DNA from: JBBQSU01 sp038234815
GTDB lineage: Bacteria > Planctomycetota > Phycisphaerae > Tepidisphaerales > Tepidisphaeraceae
Direction of reading: 5' to 3'
Assembly: GCA_038234815.1 (NCBI GenBank)
Contig: JBBQSU010000046.1
Coordinates: 1 to 23,800, forward strand
Length of the DNA stretch: 23,800 nucleotides
Shown: piece after piece, positions 15,119 to 22,039 of the stretch
Position numbering within the stretch: position 1 is the first letter of the stretch
How the letters are laid out: each line of letters starts with the position of its first letter
Notes under the pieces: model-generated
Databases searched by the model: none
Told to the model about the DNA's origin: nothing
What the model saw: the letters and a program-made list of their open reading frames with translations, nothing else
Made by a program: the position numbers and the translations under genes

Positions 15119-15898
15119 ATGGATCTCGCAACAATCATTGGATACGCCTTGGCCTGGGGCAGCCTGGCTTATGGCATGTATCACGCCACCCACGGCAAAA
15201 TCGCCGCTTATATCAACATAGGTGAAGCCCTCCTCGTCGGTGGCTGTGCGATCGGTGCCTCGGCCGCGGCCATGCCGTTTGCCGGGTTGATCCCCGCCAT
15301 TCTTTCGGTCAAGAAAGCCCTGTTCAGCAAGCACATCCATATCGAACACATGATTAAGGAGATGGTCGGTTACGCAGAGACTGCCCGGCGCGACGGCGTC
15401 CTCGCACTTGAAACGGTCGCTCGTGAAGCGCCCGATGCCTTTCTGCGTCGGGGGTTGCAACTGACCATCGACGGAACCGATCCCGAACTCATCGAGCGCA
15501 TCATGCGCATCGAAGTCGAAGCCATGCTCGAACGCCACAAGCACGGGAGGCACTTCTGGGCCAGCGTCGCCAAGTTCGGCCCCGGCTGCGGGCTGGTGGC
15601 CTGCCTGTGTGCCCAGGTGGCGATGTTTATGAACTTAAATGGCGACGCCGCCGTCATCGGCAAGGCCCTGTCGGGTGCGCTCACAGGGACGCTCTACGGC
15701 GCGCTGGTACAAAACCTCATCGCCGGGCCGATCGCCGAAAAGCTCGGCATCCTCAGCAAGGAAGAGGGCTTTGCCAAGGAAATCATCCTGCAAGGCGTTC
15801 TGAGCATTCAGGCCGGCAACAATCCGCGGGTCGTCGAAATGCAATTGATGAGCTTCCTCTCGTCCAAGCAGCAGGCCGCACTCCCGAAGGCGGCGTAA
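15119..15898 (+). CDS. motA: MotA-type proton/sodium channel stator protein
   Basis: A 259-residue membrane protein of the MotA family, which with MotB forms an ion-driven stator. Seen: four hydrophobic segments (about 1-20, 33-55, 150-172 and 178-203), a cytoplasmic loop with the conserved RRDGVLALE at 90-98, and the two family prolines P155 (in KFGPGCG) and P204 (in LIAGPIAEKLG). The start at 15119 has GAGGA eight bases upstream. The third membrane segment reads GPGCGLVACLCAQVAMF, lacking the usual GMIGTL-type sequence and containing three cysteines (C157, C162, C164), so the channel lining may differ from model stators. motB follows after 32 bp. No rotor or flagellar gene is in the window. 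Confidence 0.92.
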   Translation: MDLATIIGYALAWGSLAYGMYHATHGKIAAYINIGEALLVGGCAIGASAAAMPFAGLIPAILSVKKALFSKHIHIEHMIKEMVGYAETARRDGVLALETVAREAPDAFLRRGLQLTIDGTDPELIERIMRIEVEAMLERHKHGRHFWASVAKFGPGCGLVACLCAQVAMFMNLNGDAAVIGKALSGALTGTLYGALVQNLIAGPIAEKLGILSKEEGFAKEIILQGVLSIQAGNNPRVVEMQLMSFLSSKQQAALPKAA

Positions 15899-15930
15899 AA
15901 GAGTATTCGTTCGTTATCTGAACCACCGTC

Positions 15931-16719
15931 ATGGCCAAAGGCTGCAAAAAATGCGATCCGCACGAACTCTGTGAAGAGTGCCCGGAATGGATCTTCACGC
16001 TGGCCGATCTCATCATGTGCATGATGGGCCTCTTCGTTTTGCTCTGGGTGCTCAAGCCCAGTGGCAACCCCAATCCCGGCACCGGCAACGCTGCCAGCGC
16101 CGGCGCCATGAGCAACGACCGCCTGAACGAGGTCATGGCCGAAATCCGTACCGCCCTGGACTACACGCCCAGTTCCACCAGCACCGAAGCCGTTGATCTC
16201 GAAATCCTCTACAAAAAGCTCGTCAACCTCCGGGGCAGCCGCGGGGGCGAAGGCAAGCCCGGCGACGCGCAAACCAAAAAAGAAGGCGCCGATGGGATTG
16301 ACTCCGATGTCACCACCATCCGCTTAGGCACACAAACCGCCGAGGGCGGTCCACTGCTCTTTCCCGCCGGGCAGGCAACCTGCTCCGACGATACGCAATT
16401 ACGTGTCATCCAACTGGCCAAGCTCATCCAAGGGCACCGCAATATCGTCATGGTGCGAGGGCACACCTCTCGCGATGATCTTCCCGACTCGGCCACCGCA
16501 GAGCAGAAGATGGACCTGTCCATCCGCCGGGCGCAGGCCGTCGCCGATCGGCTCATCGCTGCCCATGTCGAACCCGATGTCCTCCGCGTGCAGGGCTGCT
16601 CCACCTTCGAACCCGTCAAACAACGCGCCTACAGCAACGCCTCGCAATCCGTCAACCGCAGGGTGGAAGTCGAAGTTACCGCCACCCTCGTTTCGGAAAT
16701 GCAGGACTCACACAAATAG
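15931..16719 (+). CDS. motB: MotB-type stator protein with OmpA-like peptidoglycan-binding domain
   Basis: A 262-residue partner of MotA. Seen: a cysteine-rich N-terminus CKKCDPHELCEEC (C5, C8, C14, C17), a single membrane helix starting PEWIFTLADLIMCMMGLFVLL with the ion-carrying aspartate D26, a periplasmic linker (about 45-140) rich in Gly/Ser/Lys, and an OmpA-like domain (about 140-250) with VMVRGHTSRDD and a long RRAQAVADRLIAAHVEPDVLRVQG-type region ending NRRVEVEVT. The start has little Shine-Dalgarno, which suggests coupling to motA. The four-cysteine motif is spaced like a metal or disulfide site, on the cytoplasmic side of the helix. Confidence 0.92.
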   Translation: MAKGCKKCDPHELCEECPEWIFTLADLIMCMMGLFVLLWVLKPSGNPNPGTGNAASAGAMSNDRLNEVMAEIRTALDYTPSSTSTEAVDLEILYKKLVNLRGSRGGEGKPGDAQTKKEGADGIDSDVTTIRLGTQTAEGGPLLFPAGQATCSDDTQLRVIQLAKLIQGHRNIVMVRGHTSRDDLPDSATAEQKMDLSIRRAQAVADRLIAAHVEPDVLRVQGCSTFEPVKQRAYSNASQSVNRRVEVEVTATLVSEMQDSHK

Positions 16720-16919
16720 CCCGGCAAACAAAATTGCTGCCCATTTCTGTGCTCGTGTTACCACTCCCGCCCTGTCGGATTGATTCCAAATTCCCCTCGA
16801 CAAACCACTTACGACATCGCCCCACGTCGCCGATTTTTTTCCGCACTTTCCGGTAGCCGCGCGACATTTCCCGGCCTAGAGTTTGTTGGAATTCGGGAGG
16901 AAACAAGCCTCCTTCCCTG

Positions 16920-16965
16920 GGCTGCGTGGATTCCCGAGAGGTCCACGCAGCCATTTTATTTTCTG
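16920..16965 (+). terminator. Rho-independent terminator after motAB
   Basis: Perfect 11-bp stem GGCTGCGTGGA / TCCACGCAGCC (16920-16930 with 16942-16952), an 11-base loop, then ATTTTATTTTCTG. It lies about 200 bases after the motB stop and directly against the stop codon of the convergent minus-strand gene. The T-run is on the plus strand only, so it ends motAB rather than the convergent operon. The 200 bases before it hold no gene that I can support. Confidence 0.88.
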
Positions 16966-17285
16966 CCTCTCTCCAATCGCAATCGCTGGCCCGTTTCCAG
17001 TGTCACCCGCAGTTGCTTTTCGTCGTCACATTCAATCATGTGCGCTCCCTCGTGCAGTCGATAAACGCTTCCACGCCCGCCGGAGACATCACCCTCATAC
17101 GTTAGATAGAACCGCCGGTGGTTACGGAGCGGGGTGAAAGCTGCCCCTTCGGTAATCGGCCACTCGCTGCTTCGCCAGGCCGACAGATCAGACCCCGGCG
17201 CGGTCTCAAACAACAGATCAAAGTGCGGAGATTCCACACCTTCATGCCGCAAAACCACGTACCGCAATGGCGTCACCGTATTCAT
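16956..17285 (-). CDS. Stand-alone LigD N-terminal (3'-phosphoesterase)-like protein
   Basis: A 109-residue protein resembling the small proteins annotated as DNA polymerase/ligase N-terminal domain. Seen: RYVVLRHEGVESPHFDLLFE near the N-terminus, with H14, H21 and D23 in the order of the LigD phosphoesterase active site; a W37-R38 strand; RNHRRFYLTYEG with H56, in the place of the DHP histidine of LigD; and SGGRGSVYRLHEG. The conserved arginine two residues after the Asp in full LigD is leucine here, and one extra residue separates the first two histidines. It may therefore be a divergent or inactive relative. No ligase, primase or Ku gene is nearby. The ATG at 17285 overlaps the preceding stop as ATGA, which decides the start over an ATG at 17300. 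Confidence 0.7.
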   Translation of the reverse strand: MNTVTPLRYVVLRHEGVESPHFDLLFETAPGSDLSAWRSSEWPITEGAAFTPLRNHRRFYLTYEGDVSGGRGSVYRLHEGAHMIECDDEKQLRVTLETGQRLRLERGRK

Positions 17286-17656
17286 AGCCAATCGATCCAT
17301 TGCCGAGGCGGTTGCAGCCGTTCGGACTCATCGTGCAGGTGCATCGTGGGCGGACGAAACCACTTCTCCATCCGACTCACCGGGATGAATGCAAACGCGA
17401 CCGCCGCCGTGCCCATGACCGCCAAGCCCAGGCCGATCACGCCAAACAGCCCGCTGCCATCAGGCGGCTTTCGACCGACCATCCGCGGGCGGCTCTGCCC
17501 GTCCCGATATAAATCCAGCGCCGTCGTCAAACACTTCTGCCCGCCAAAAAGCAACGCGATCCCAAAAACCAACAGCGTGCCGCGCGATACCACCCTGCGG
17601 AACGCCCTGCCGGAAATGAGCCGCTGCCCGCGATCGAGTAGTTCGTTGAAATCCAT
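17282..17656 (-). CDS. Two-helix membrane protein of unknown function
   Basis: A 124-residue protein that I cannot place in a family. Seen: a basic amphipathic N-terminus, a membrane helix (about 24-42), a polar loop with RPRMVGRKPPDGSG, a second membrane helix (about 69-91) and a polar tail ending PPRQWIDWL. Both ends are predicted to be cytoplasmic by the positive-inside pattern. The ribosome-binding site GGGAGG lies eight bases before the ATG at 17656. Its stop overlaps the start of the LigD-N-like gene by four bases, so the two are translationally coupled, and it follows the aldo/keto reductase by 37 bp. Confidence 0.75.
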   Translation of the reverse strand: MDFNELLDRGQRLISGRAFRRVVSRGTLLVFGIALLFGGQKCLTTALDLYRDGQSRPRMVGRKPPDGSGLFGVIGLGLAVMGTAAVAFAFIPVSRMEKWFRPPTMHLHDESERLQPPRQWIDWL

Positions 17657-17693
17657 CGCATCACCCTCCCACCCGACTCGTTCGCCAGCGCGC

Positions 17694-18761
17694 CTATGCC
17701 ATCAGCACCGGCGGCGGAACATACCCGCTCTTGATCGACCCCTTCGCATCCACGCTGCTGCGGATATCACACGGATGCGCGTCGGGCCCCAAATCCCAGT
17801 TGCGGGCATAATCATTGGCTAGCTGATTCAACTCCGCCTGCGTCAGGCCCGACTTATGCACTGAATCGGCGGCTTCCTTAATTTCATGCTCATTGAGAAA
17901 AGTACCGGTGATGCTCGTCAAGACCGGATCGGTCAGCAGCCACTTACAGGCAAGCTGATGCACCGTCATCTCGTGGGCAGCGGCATAATGTCGAATTAGG
18001 TCGAGTTTCTTCAATCCGTAAACTTTCCATGACTGATCCCGAAACTTGCGGTGGTCGTTCTTGTCGATCGTCGTCTCCAGTTTCACCACGTCTTTAAGGA
18101 TCGAACTGTTGTCATGCACCCGCGCCAGCACGCCGGCTTTCATAGCCCGCGCGGTTTCGCAAAATTCCCGGCCGGGGTTTTGCTCAAACAGGTTGTAAAC
18201 CGTCTGAACAGCCTTGGCATCGTGGTCCATCATCGCCGCGATGCCCTCTTCGCGCCAGCCGATCGCCGGGCCAAGACTTACGCCCCAGACCTTTATTTTC
18301 CCCTCCGCCTTCACCTTCTCCAGTTCCACCCACAAATCGTCCCGAAATTGCGGCAGCTTGATGTTGTGGGCCATGTAAAGGTCGAGATAGTCGGTGCCCA
18401 GGCGCTTGAGCGATTGTTCCAGGGCAAAGCGCATGAACTTCGGCGAAAAATCCTGCTTGCGCTCCTTGTGACTGCCCGGTTCGCCGGGATCGGAATAAAA
18501 GTCGTATCCGAACTTTCCGCCCACCTGCAGCTTGCTCCGGTCCGTTGTTTTCAAGAATCCGCCGAGCAATTCCTCCGCCCGGCCGTTGCCGTAGGCATCG
18601 CCGTTGTCGAAAAACGTGATGCCCTGATCCAATGAAAACTTGCACAGGCGCTCGGCGTCGGCCGGCGTGTAATGGCCCCACCAGTCCACGCCGAAAATCC
18701 AGCAACCCAACGCGATCGCGGACACTTCCAATTCCGTGTTGCCAAACTTACGAAATTCCAT
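17694..18761 (-). CDS. Aldo/keto reductase
   Basis: A 355-residue NAD(P)H-dependent oxidoreductase with the aldo/keto reductase TIM barrel. Seen: start MEFRKFGNTELEVSAIALG, the catalytic tetrad D52 (FFDNGDAYGNG), Y57, K83 (GGKFGYD) and H132 (LYMAHNIK), the SLKRLGTDYLDLY strand, and the C-terminal cofactor-binding part with TSITGTFLNEHEIKEAAD. The sequence resembles the predicted-oxidoreductase branch close to voltage-gated potassium channel beta subunits and L-glyceraldehyde reductases. The physiological substrate is not evident; the co-transcribed sugar-isomerase-like gene (61 bp upstream) points to carbohydrate metabolism. The ATG at 18761 has AAGGAA about eight bases upstream. Confidence 0.92.
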   Translation of the reverse strand: MEFRKFGNTELEVSAIALGCWIFGVDWWGHYTPADAERLCKFSLDQGITFFDNGDAYGNGRAEELLGGFLKTTDRSKLQVGGKFGYDFYSDPGEPGSHKERKQDFSPKFMRFALEQSLKRLGTDYLDLYMAHNIKLPQFRDDLWVELEKVKAEGKIKVWGVSLGPAIGWREEGIAAMMDHDAKAVQTVYNLFEQNPGREFCETARAMKAGVLARVHDNSSILKDVVKLETTIDKNDHRKFRDQSWKVYGLKKLDLIRHYAAAHEMTVHQLACKWLLTDPVLTSITGTFLNEHEIKEAADSVHKSGLTQAELNQLANDYARNWDLGPDAHPCDIRSSVDAKGSIKSGYVPPPVLMA

Positions 18762-18822
18762 TTTTCAGTTCCTTTTCAAAACCATCGTGTGATAGAAAAA
18801 CATCGTAGGTCGCCCGCCGGCA

Positions 18823-19647
18823 CTAAAAAAGATTTTGGGCCGTTTCCAAGAACCGTTTTCGCTGCCGGTCGGCGATCCAGTCACAGACCTTGGCCAGATC
18901 ACTCACCGGCATGTCCGTGTGGGGAAGCGTGTGCATATAGCCCGGCGGGCCGAACTCCGGCGTCAGCGTCGTCGCAGCATTTCCAGCCTTGGCCTGGCTC
19001 GCCCAGATCATATCCCACCAGCGCTCATGGGCTTCAAGGTGTCGCTCATATTCCGGCGCCGACGGGTCCGGCACCTGCGGGCCTTGCTCATAACCAACGC
19101 GCGAGTGCAGATGCACGCACCGGTCGGCACAAAGCTGAATGATCGGCTGGCAATCGTCGATCAATCGCTCGCAAACCACCACCCAGTGGCTGAAATCACA
19201 GCAGAGTTTCACGCCCGGCACTTCCTCCAGCACCGCCCGGGTGTTCCAGGGATTGAAGAAGAACCGCCCGCGATGGGTTTCATGCCCTACCCTCAGCCCA
19301 AGGTCCTGCTCGATCTTGACCGCTTCTGAATAGAATCCGACCGCGTCGGCAATTGACCAGTTATCCCGACCCGAGTGGGCAGTCACCTGCAAAACGTTGC
19401 ACCGGGCGGCTTGTTCCAAGAGCGAGCGGTAATGTACGACCGTTTCAGCGACGCTCTGGCCGCTTGTAAACACCATGCCGACGAACGCGAACTGCTGCGC
19501 CGCCAGCAGCGTGGAAAACGATGCGTCGCGCTGCGCGATGTCGAGGGGCGATTCGATCCCGACATAGCCCAACGCCTTGAAGCGTAAAAACGCCGTCGCC
19601 AGTGGATCGTTCATACCCCACAGATGCCGAAACAGTTGGAGCTGCAT
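18823..19647 (-). CDS. Sugar phosphate isomerase/epimerase-like TIM barrel protein
   Basis: A 274-residue member of the xylose isomerase-like / AP endonuclease 2 TIM-barrel superfamily. Seen: successive beta strands with likely metal ligands E123 (GHETHRGR), D151 and H154 (CDFSHW), H181 (VHLHSR) and E231 (LTPEFGPPGY), in the order expected for the divalent-metal site of sugar isomerases and epimerases. The EYERHLEAHERWWDMIW insertion before the last ligand is a feature of some planctomycete relatives, from memory. The exact sugar is unknown. The ATG at 19647 has AAGGA seven bases upstream, and the gene is first in a four-gene minus-strand operon with the aldo/keto reductase next. Confidence 0.86.
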   Translation of the reverse strand: MQLQLFRHLWGMNDPLATAFLRFKALGYVGIESPLDIAQRDASFSTLLAAQQFAFVGMVFTSGQSVAETVVHYRSLLEQAARCNVLQVTAHSGRDNWSIADAVGFYSEAVKIEQDLGLRVGHETHRGRFFFNPWNTRAVLEEVPGVKLCCDFSHWVVVCERLIDDCQPIIQLCADRCVHLHSRVGYEQGPQVPDPSAPEYERHLEAHERWWDMIWASQAKAGNAATTLTPEFGPPGYMHTLPHTDMPVSDLAKVCDWIADRQRKRFLETAQNLF

Positions 19648-19820
19648 GTTTCGATCCTTTCAGATGATGGGCGAGCATTTAATCCGCGTATCCTTCAATT
19701 GGCAATGCAGAGGCTGATCGGCTGCTTTAATTCTTAATCGCCTGCCGGAGTTTCGCCCGTCCTGGGCAGGATCGACGTGTGAAAAAAGCGGGTTCCCGAG
19801 GGGCCGCAACAGTATGAAAC

Positions 19821-19864
19821 CGGGTCCAAAGGGGGTCCAAAGGGGGTCCCAATGGGGTCCCATC
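19821..19864. repeat. Four tandem copies of an 11-bp unit
   Basis: Period 11: CGGGTCCAAAG, GGGGTCCAAAG, GGGGTCCCAAT, GGGGTCCCATC. The copies become less alike to the right. It lies about 175-215 bases upstream of the sugar-isomerase-like gene on the minus strand; the period is close to one helical turn, so it could place a protein on one DNA face, or be a slippage repeat with no function. Confidence 0.8.
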
Positions 19865-20171
19865 CGCGTAAGGGATATTTTCCATAATTACCTTCATTTA
19901 AGTCATTTAACGCTATTTTCAGGTTGCTCCGCACCCCACCTCGGCTGAAATTGTCCTGGGGACGCCCATTTCTCTCACCCGCGCGGCGCGCACCAGTTCC
20001 GCCCCGCGCCGCCCGCAAAGATTGCGCGCACGCGCCCTCTCGCGTCTCCATCCACCTCCGCTGATCGTTCCCGCCGCCCGGGCTTTGCGTCACCGGCATG
20101 GTCGTCTCCGAAAAAACTACCGTCAAAAAAACTCTGTCCCTCTACTATCCCCCTACCATACCCCACGATGG

Positions 20172-20197
20172 TGCGCGAAAAGGCGCCAATTCGCGCA
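20172..20197. repeat. Interrupted palindrome, operator-like
   Basis: Eight-bp arms TGCGCGAA and TTCGCGCA around a ten-base centre that itself contains the palindrome GGCGCC; only two symmetric positions mismatch over 26 bases. Dyad symmetry of this size is typical of a dimeric repressor site, but no regulator gene is in the region. Confidence 0.55.
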
Positions 20198-20281
20198 ACT
20201 TGCAGTGCCGTAAAATTGATGTAACTTCTGACCAGCACAGGAGTAGAAAAAAATTTTGAATTTTTCCAATAGGCCACGAAT

Positions 20282-20315
20282 TTGGTGCGCGCTTTTGATC
20301 CAATTTGCGCACCAA
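20282..20315. repeat. 9-bp inverted repeat, operator-like or hairpin
   Basis: Perfect arms TTGGTGCGC (20282-20290) and GCGCACCAA (20307-20315) separated by 16 bases. It shares the GGTGCGC core with the palindrome 110 bases upstream. No T-run follows, so a terminator is unlikely. Confidence 0.5.
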
Positions 20316-20379
20316 CCCGAATGAACGGACCCCCGAATCCGCGAGCGACAACCCATAACCCACCGAAACGGACTGCGCC

Positions 20380-20422
20380 TTGGCCATTGATCATGAAACA
20401 TATACCTTTGGCCATTGACCAT
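20380..20422. repeat. 15-bp direct repeat with 28-bp period
   Basis: TTGGCCATTGATCAT (20380-20394) and TTGGCCATTGACCAT (20408-20422) differ at one base; a third partial copy TTGGCC begins near 20430. The repeat overlaps the first ATG available for rsfS, which argues that this ATG is not in ordinary coding sequence. Confidence 0.6.
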
Positions 20423-20881
20423 TACCCCCTTGGCCCTTCCCCGGCCCCGCCATACAATCCAAGGCTCGAAAACCGGAGGTGTCCGATCGCTGCTGAGAAT
20501 GAGAATAAGTCTTATCTTGCCCCAAAGAAGGTGGCCAATGCCCGTGAGTTGGCTATCGAAATCGCCCGGCTGGCCGGGTTCACCCACTGCCACAATGTCG
20601 TCATCCTGGACGTATCGGGAATTTCCAACATCACCGACTATTTCGTGCTGGCCACCGGCACGAGCGTGCGGCAGATGCGCACCGTGTGTGACCAGTGCGC
20701 GGACATGGGCATAGCACTGAAAAATAAGCCGTACCACACCTGCGGGTATGAAGGCGAACGCTGGATTGCGGTCGATTTCGTGGACGTGGTGCTGCACGTG
20801 TTCGATCAGGAATCCCGGACGTATTACGATCTGGATGGACTTTGGGGCGACGCGCCTAAAGTGAAATGGAATCAGGAATAA
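20393..20881 (+). CDS. rsfS: Ribosomal silencing factor RsfS (Iojap family)
   Basis: RsfS binds ribosomal protein L14 and blocks subunit joining under low nutrient supply. Seen: the complete family domain with ARELAIEIARLAG, NVVILDVSGISNITDYFVLATGTS, the GYEGERWIAVDFVDVVLHVF strand pair and ESRTYYDLDGLWGDA at the C-terminus. The 3' end is certain; the start is not. The ATG at 20393 (162 residues) lies in repeat-like sequence and lacks a ribosome-binding site. A perfect GGAGG at 20475-20479 has, six bases downstream, the in-frame codon ATC at 20486, which would give 131 residues, close to normal family length. An in-frame GTG near 20530 would also leave the domain whole. dnaJ-like follows by 6 bp. 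Confidence 0.88.
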   Translation: MKHIPLAIDHYPLGPSPAPPYNPRLENRRCPIAAENENKSYLAPKKVANARELAIEIARLAGFTHCHNVVILDVSGISNITDYFVLATGTSVRQMRTVCDQCADMGIALKNKPYHTCGYEGERWIAVDFVDVVLHVFDQESRTYYDLDGLWGDAPKVKWNQE

Positions 20882-20887
20882 TCGAAC

Positions 20888-21859
20888 ATGGCCAAGCGGG
20901 ATTACTATGACATTCTGGGGGTCTCGAAGGGGGCCAGTGCCGACGACATTAAAAAGGCTCATCGCAAGCTGGTGCGCAAGTATCACCCCGACGTGAACAA
21001 ATCCAGCACCGATTCGACCGAGAAGTTCAAAGAAATTCAGGAAGCCTACGACGTGCTCAGCGACACGGACAGGCGGCAGAAATATGACCAGTTCGGTCAT
21101 GCCGGCGCCCATGCCAACACTGGCCCCGGCCCCGGCGGGGCAGACCCCTTCGAAGCGTTTCGACGCGCGCAAGGTTCGGGCCAGCAATGGCGTGGCGGGC
21201 AGAACGTCGAGGTCGAGGATTTTAACGTCGGCGGGGCCGACATTTCTGACATGTTCGAGCAACTTTTCGGTGCCCAGAGCGGCGGACCTCGCACCGGGCG
21301 CTCACGCGCGCGGCCCGAGGCCCCACGCGGGGCCGACGTGGACTACCCCGTCACGCTCACCTTCGAGCAGGCGGCCCGGGGCATCACCCTGCCGCTTCAG
21401 ATGAACCGCGCCGGGAAGATCGGGACCATCGAGATCAAAATCCCCGCAGGGGTGAAAGACGGCAGCCGAGTGCGCATCAAGGGCCAGGGCGAGCGATCGC
21501 ATGGTCAGCCAGGCGACCTGTTCATTATCACTGCAGTGCGCCCGCACGCATTTTTTCGCAGGGAAAACCTGGACATCTACATCGACCTGCCCATCAGTCT
21601 GTATGAAGCCATCGGCGGAACGAAGGTGGACGTCCCGACGCTCGACGGGAAAGTGACGCTGACCATTCCCCCCGGTACCAGCACGGGCGCCAAGATGCGC
21701 ATCAAGGGGCATGGCATCGAACGCGGAACGGAAAAAGGGGACCAGTTCATCGTCGTCAAGGTCATTATTCCCCGCGACTTGGATGACCAGGACCGCGCGG
21801 CGATCGAAGAAATGAGCCGCAAGCACCCGCTGGACGCACGCAAAGATGTCGTGTGGTAA
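20888..21859 (+). CDS. Class B J-domain co-chaperone (CbpA/DnaJ-like)
   Basis: A 323-residue DnaK co-chaperone. Seen: an N-terminal J domain (about 4-70) with the HPD motif at 33-35 and KFKEIQEAYDVLSDTDRR, a Gly/Pro/Phe-rich linker (about 70-140) including FGHAGAHANTGPGPGG and DISDMFEQLFG, and two C-terminal substrate-binding beta domains (about 150-315) with VTLTFEQAARG, IKIPAGVKDGSRVRIKGQGE and GDQFIVVKVIIP. The CxxCxGxG zinc-finger repeats of class A DnaJ are absent, so it is CbpA/DjlB-like rather than the main DnaJ. The gene lies 6 bp after rsfS, with AGGA about ten bases before the ATG; a weak terminator follows about 105 bases after its stop. Confidence 0.93.
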   Translation: MAKRDYYDILGVSKGASADDIKKAHRKLVRKYHPDVNKSSTDSTEKFKEIQEAYDVLSDTDRRQKYDQFGHAGAHANTGPGPGGADPFEAFRRAQGSGQQWRGGQNVEVEDFNVGGADISDMFEQLFGAQSGGPRTGRSRARPEAPRGADVDYPVTLTFEQAARGITLPLQMNRAGKIGTIEIKIPAGVKDGSRVRIKGQGERSHGQPGDLFIITAVRPHAFFRRENLDIYIDLPISLYEAIGGTKVDVPTLDGKVTLTIPPGTSTGAKMRIKGHGIERGTEKGDQFIVVKVIIPRDLDDQDRAAIEEMSRKHPLDARKDVVW

Positions 21860-21962
21860 GCCGGCAGCATTCATGCAGCCTCTCTCGCCCCGCCGAATCT
21901 GAAATACCGCCACCACGATCGGGATAGATTTTCTGACGGATCGGTCCCTAAGATCGATACCG

Positions 21963-21990
21963 CGGGCACGTCGCCCGTTTCTCGTGTTTT
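21963..21990 (+). terminator. Weak intrinsic terminator after the J-domain gene
   Basis: Five-bp GC stem CGGGC / GCCCG (21963-21967 with 21973-21977, five-base loop) followed by TTTCTCGTGTTTT. The stem is short, so read-through into the ATPase gene is likely; the spacing from the J-domain stop (about 105 bases) suits a terminator. Confidence 0.4.
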
Positions 21991-22007
21991 AGAAACTTTA
22001 TAGAGAA

Positions 22008-22029
22008 TCACGGGATTCGATTCCCGTGA
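22008..22029 (+). promoter_or_regulatory. Hairpin just upstream of the AAA+ ATPase start
   Basis: Perfect 8-bp stem TCACGGGA / TCCCGTGA with loop TTCGAT, ending ten bases before the ATG at 22040. A competing smaller hairpin (GAATC at 22005-22009 with GATTC at 22014-22018) shares bases with it. The ribosome-binding site (CGAG) is directly after the stem, so the fold could tune translation. Confidence 0.5.
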
Positions 22030-22039
22030 CCGAGTAGCT

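Larger units (their letters stand above)
19648..20392. other. Intergenic region with repeats and palindromes
   Basis: About 745 bases between the divergent sugar-isomerase-like gene and rsfS. The open frames in it give Pro/Gly/Arg-rich proteins with no family pattern, and I reject them. What is visible: an 11-bp tandem repeat (19821-19864), a GC-rich stretch with many GCGC steps (about 19975-20060), two inverted repeats sharing TGCGC half-sites (20172-20197 and 20282-20315), an A/T-rich core between them (about 20245-20270) and a 15-bp direct repeat that runs into the rsfS start region (20380-20422). Confidence 0.6.

Noticed and set aside
14701..15138. A 145-codon minus-strand frame
   Set aside because: It runs through the intrinsic terminator at 14870-14906 and overlaps the motA start; the protein shows no pattern.
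19821..20440. CRISPR array or insertion-sequence ends
   Set aside because: The repeats are too short and irregular for CRISPR, there are no regular spacers or cas genes, and no transposase or matching terminal inverted repeats are present.
20153..21262. A 369-codon minus-strand frame opposite rsfS and the J-domain gene
   Set aside because: It is the antisense shadow of two certain genes and shows no domain pattern.
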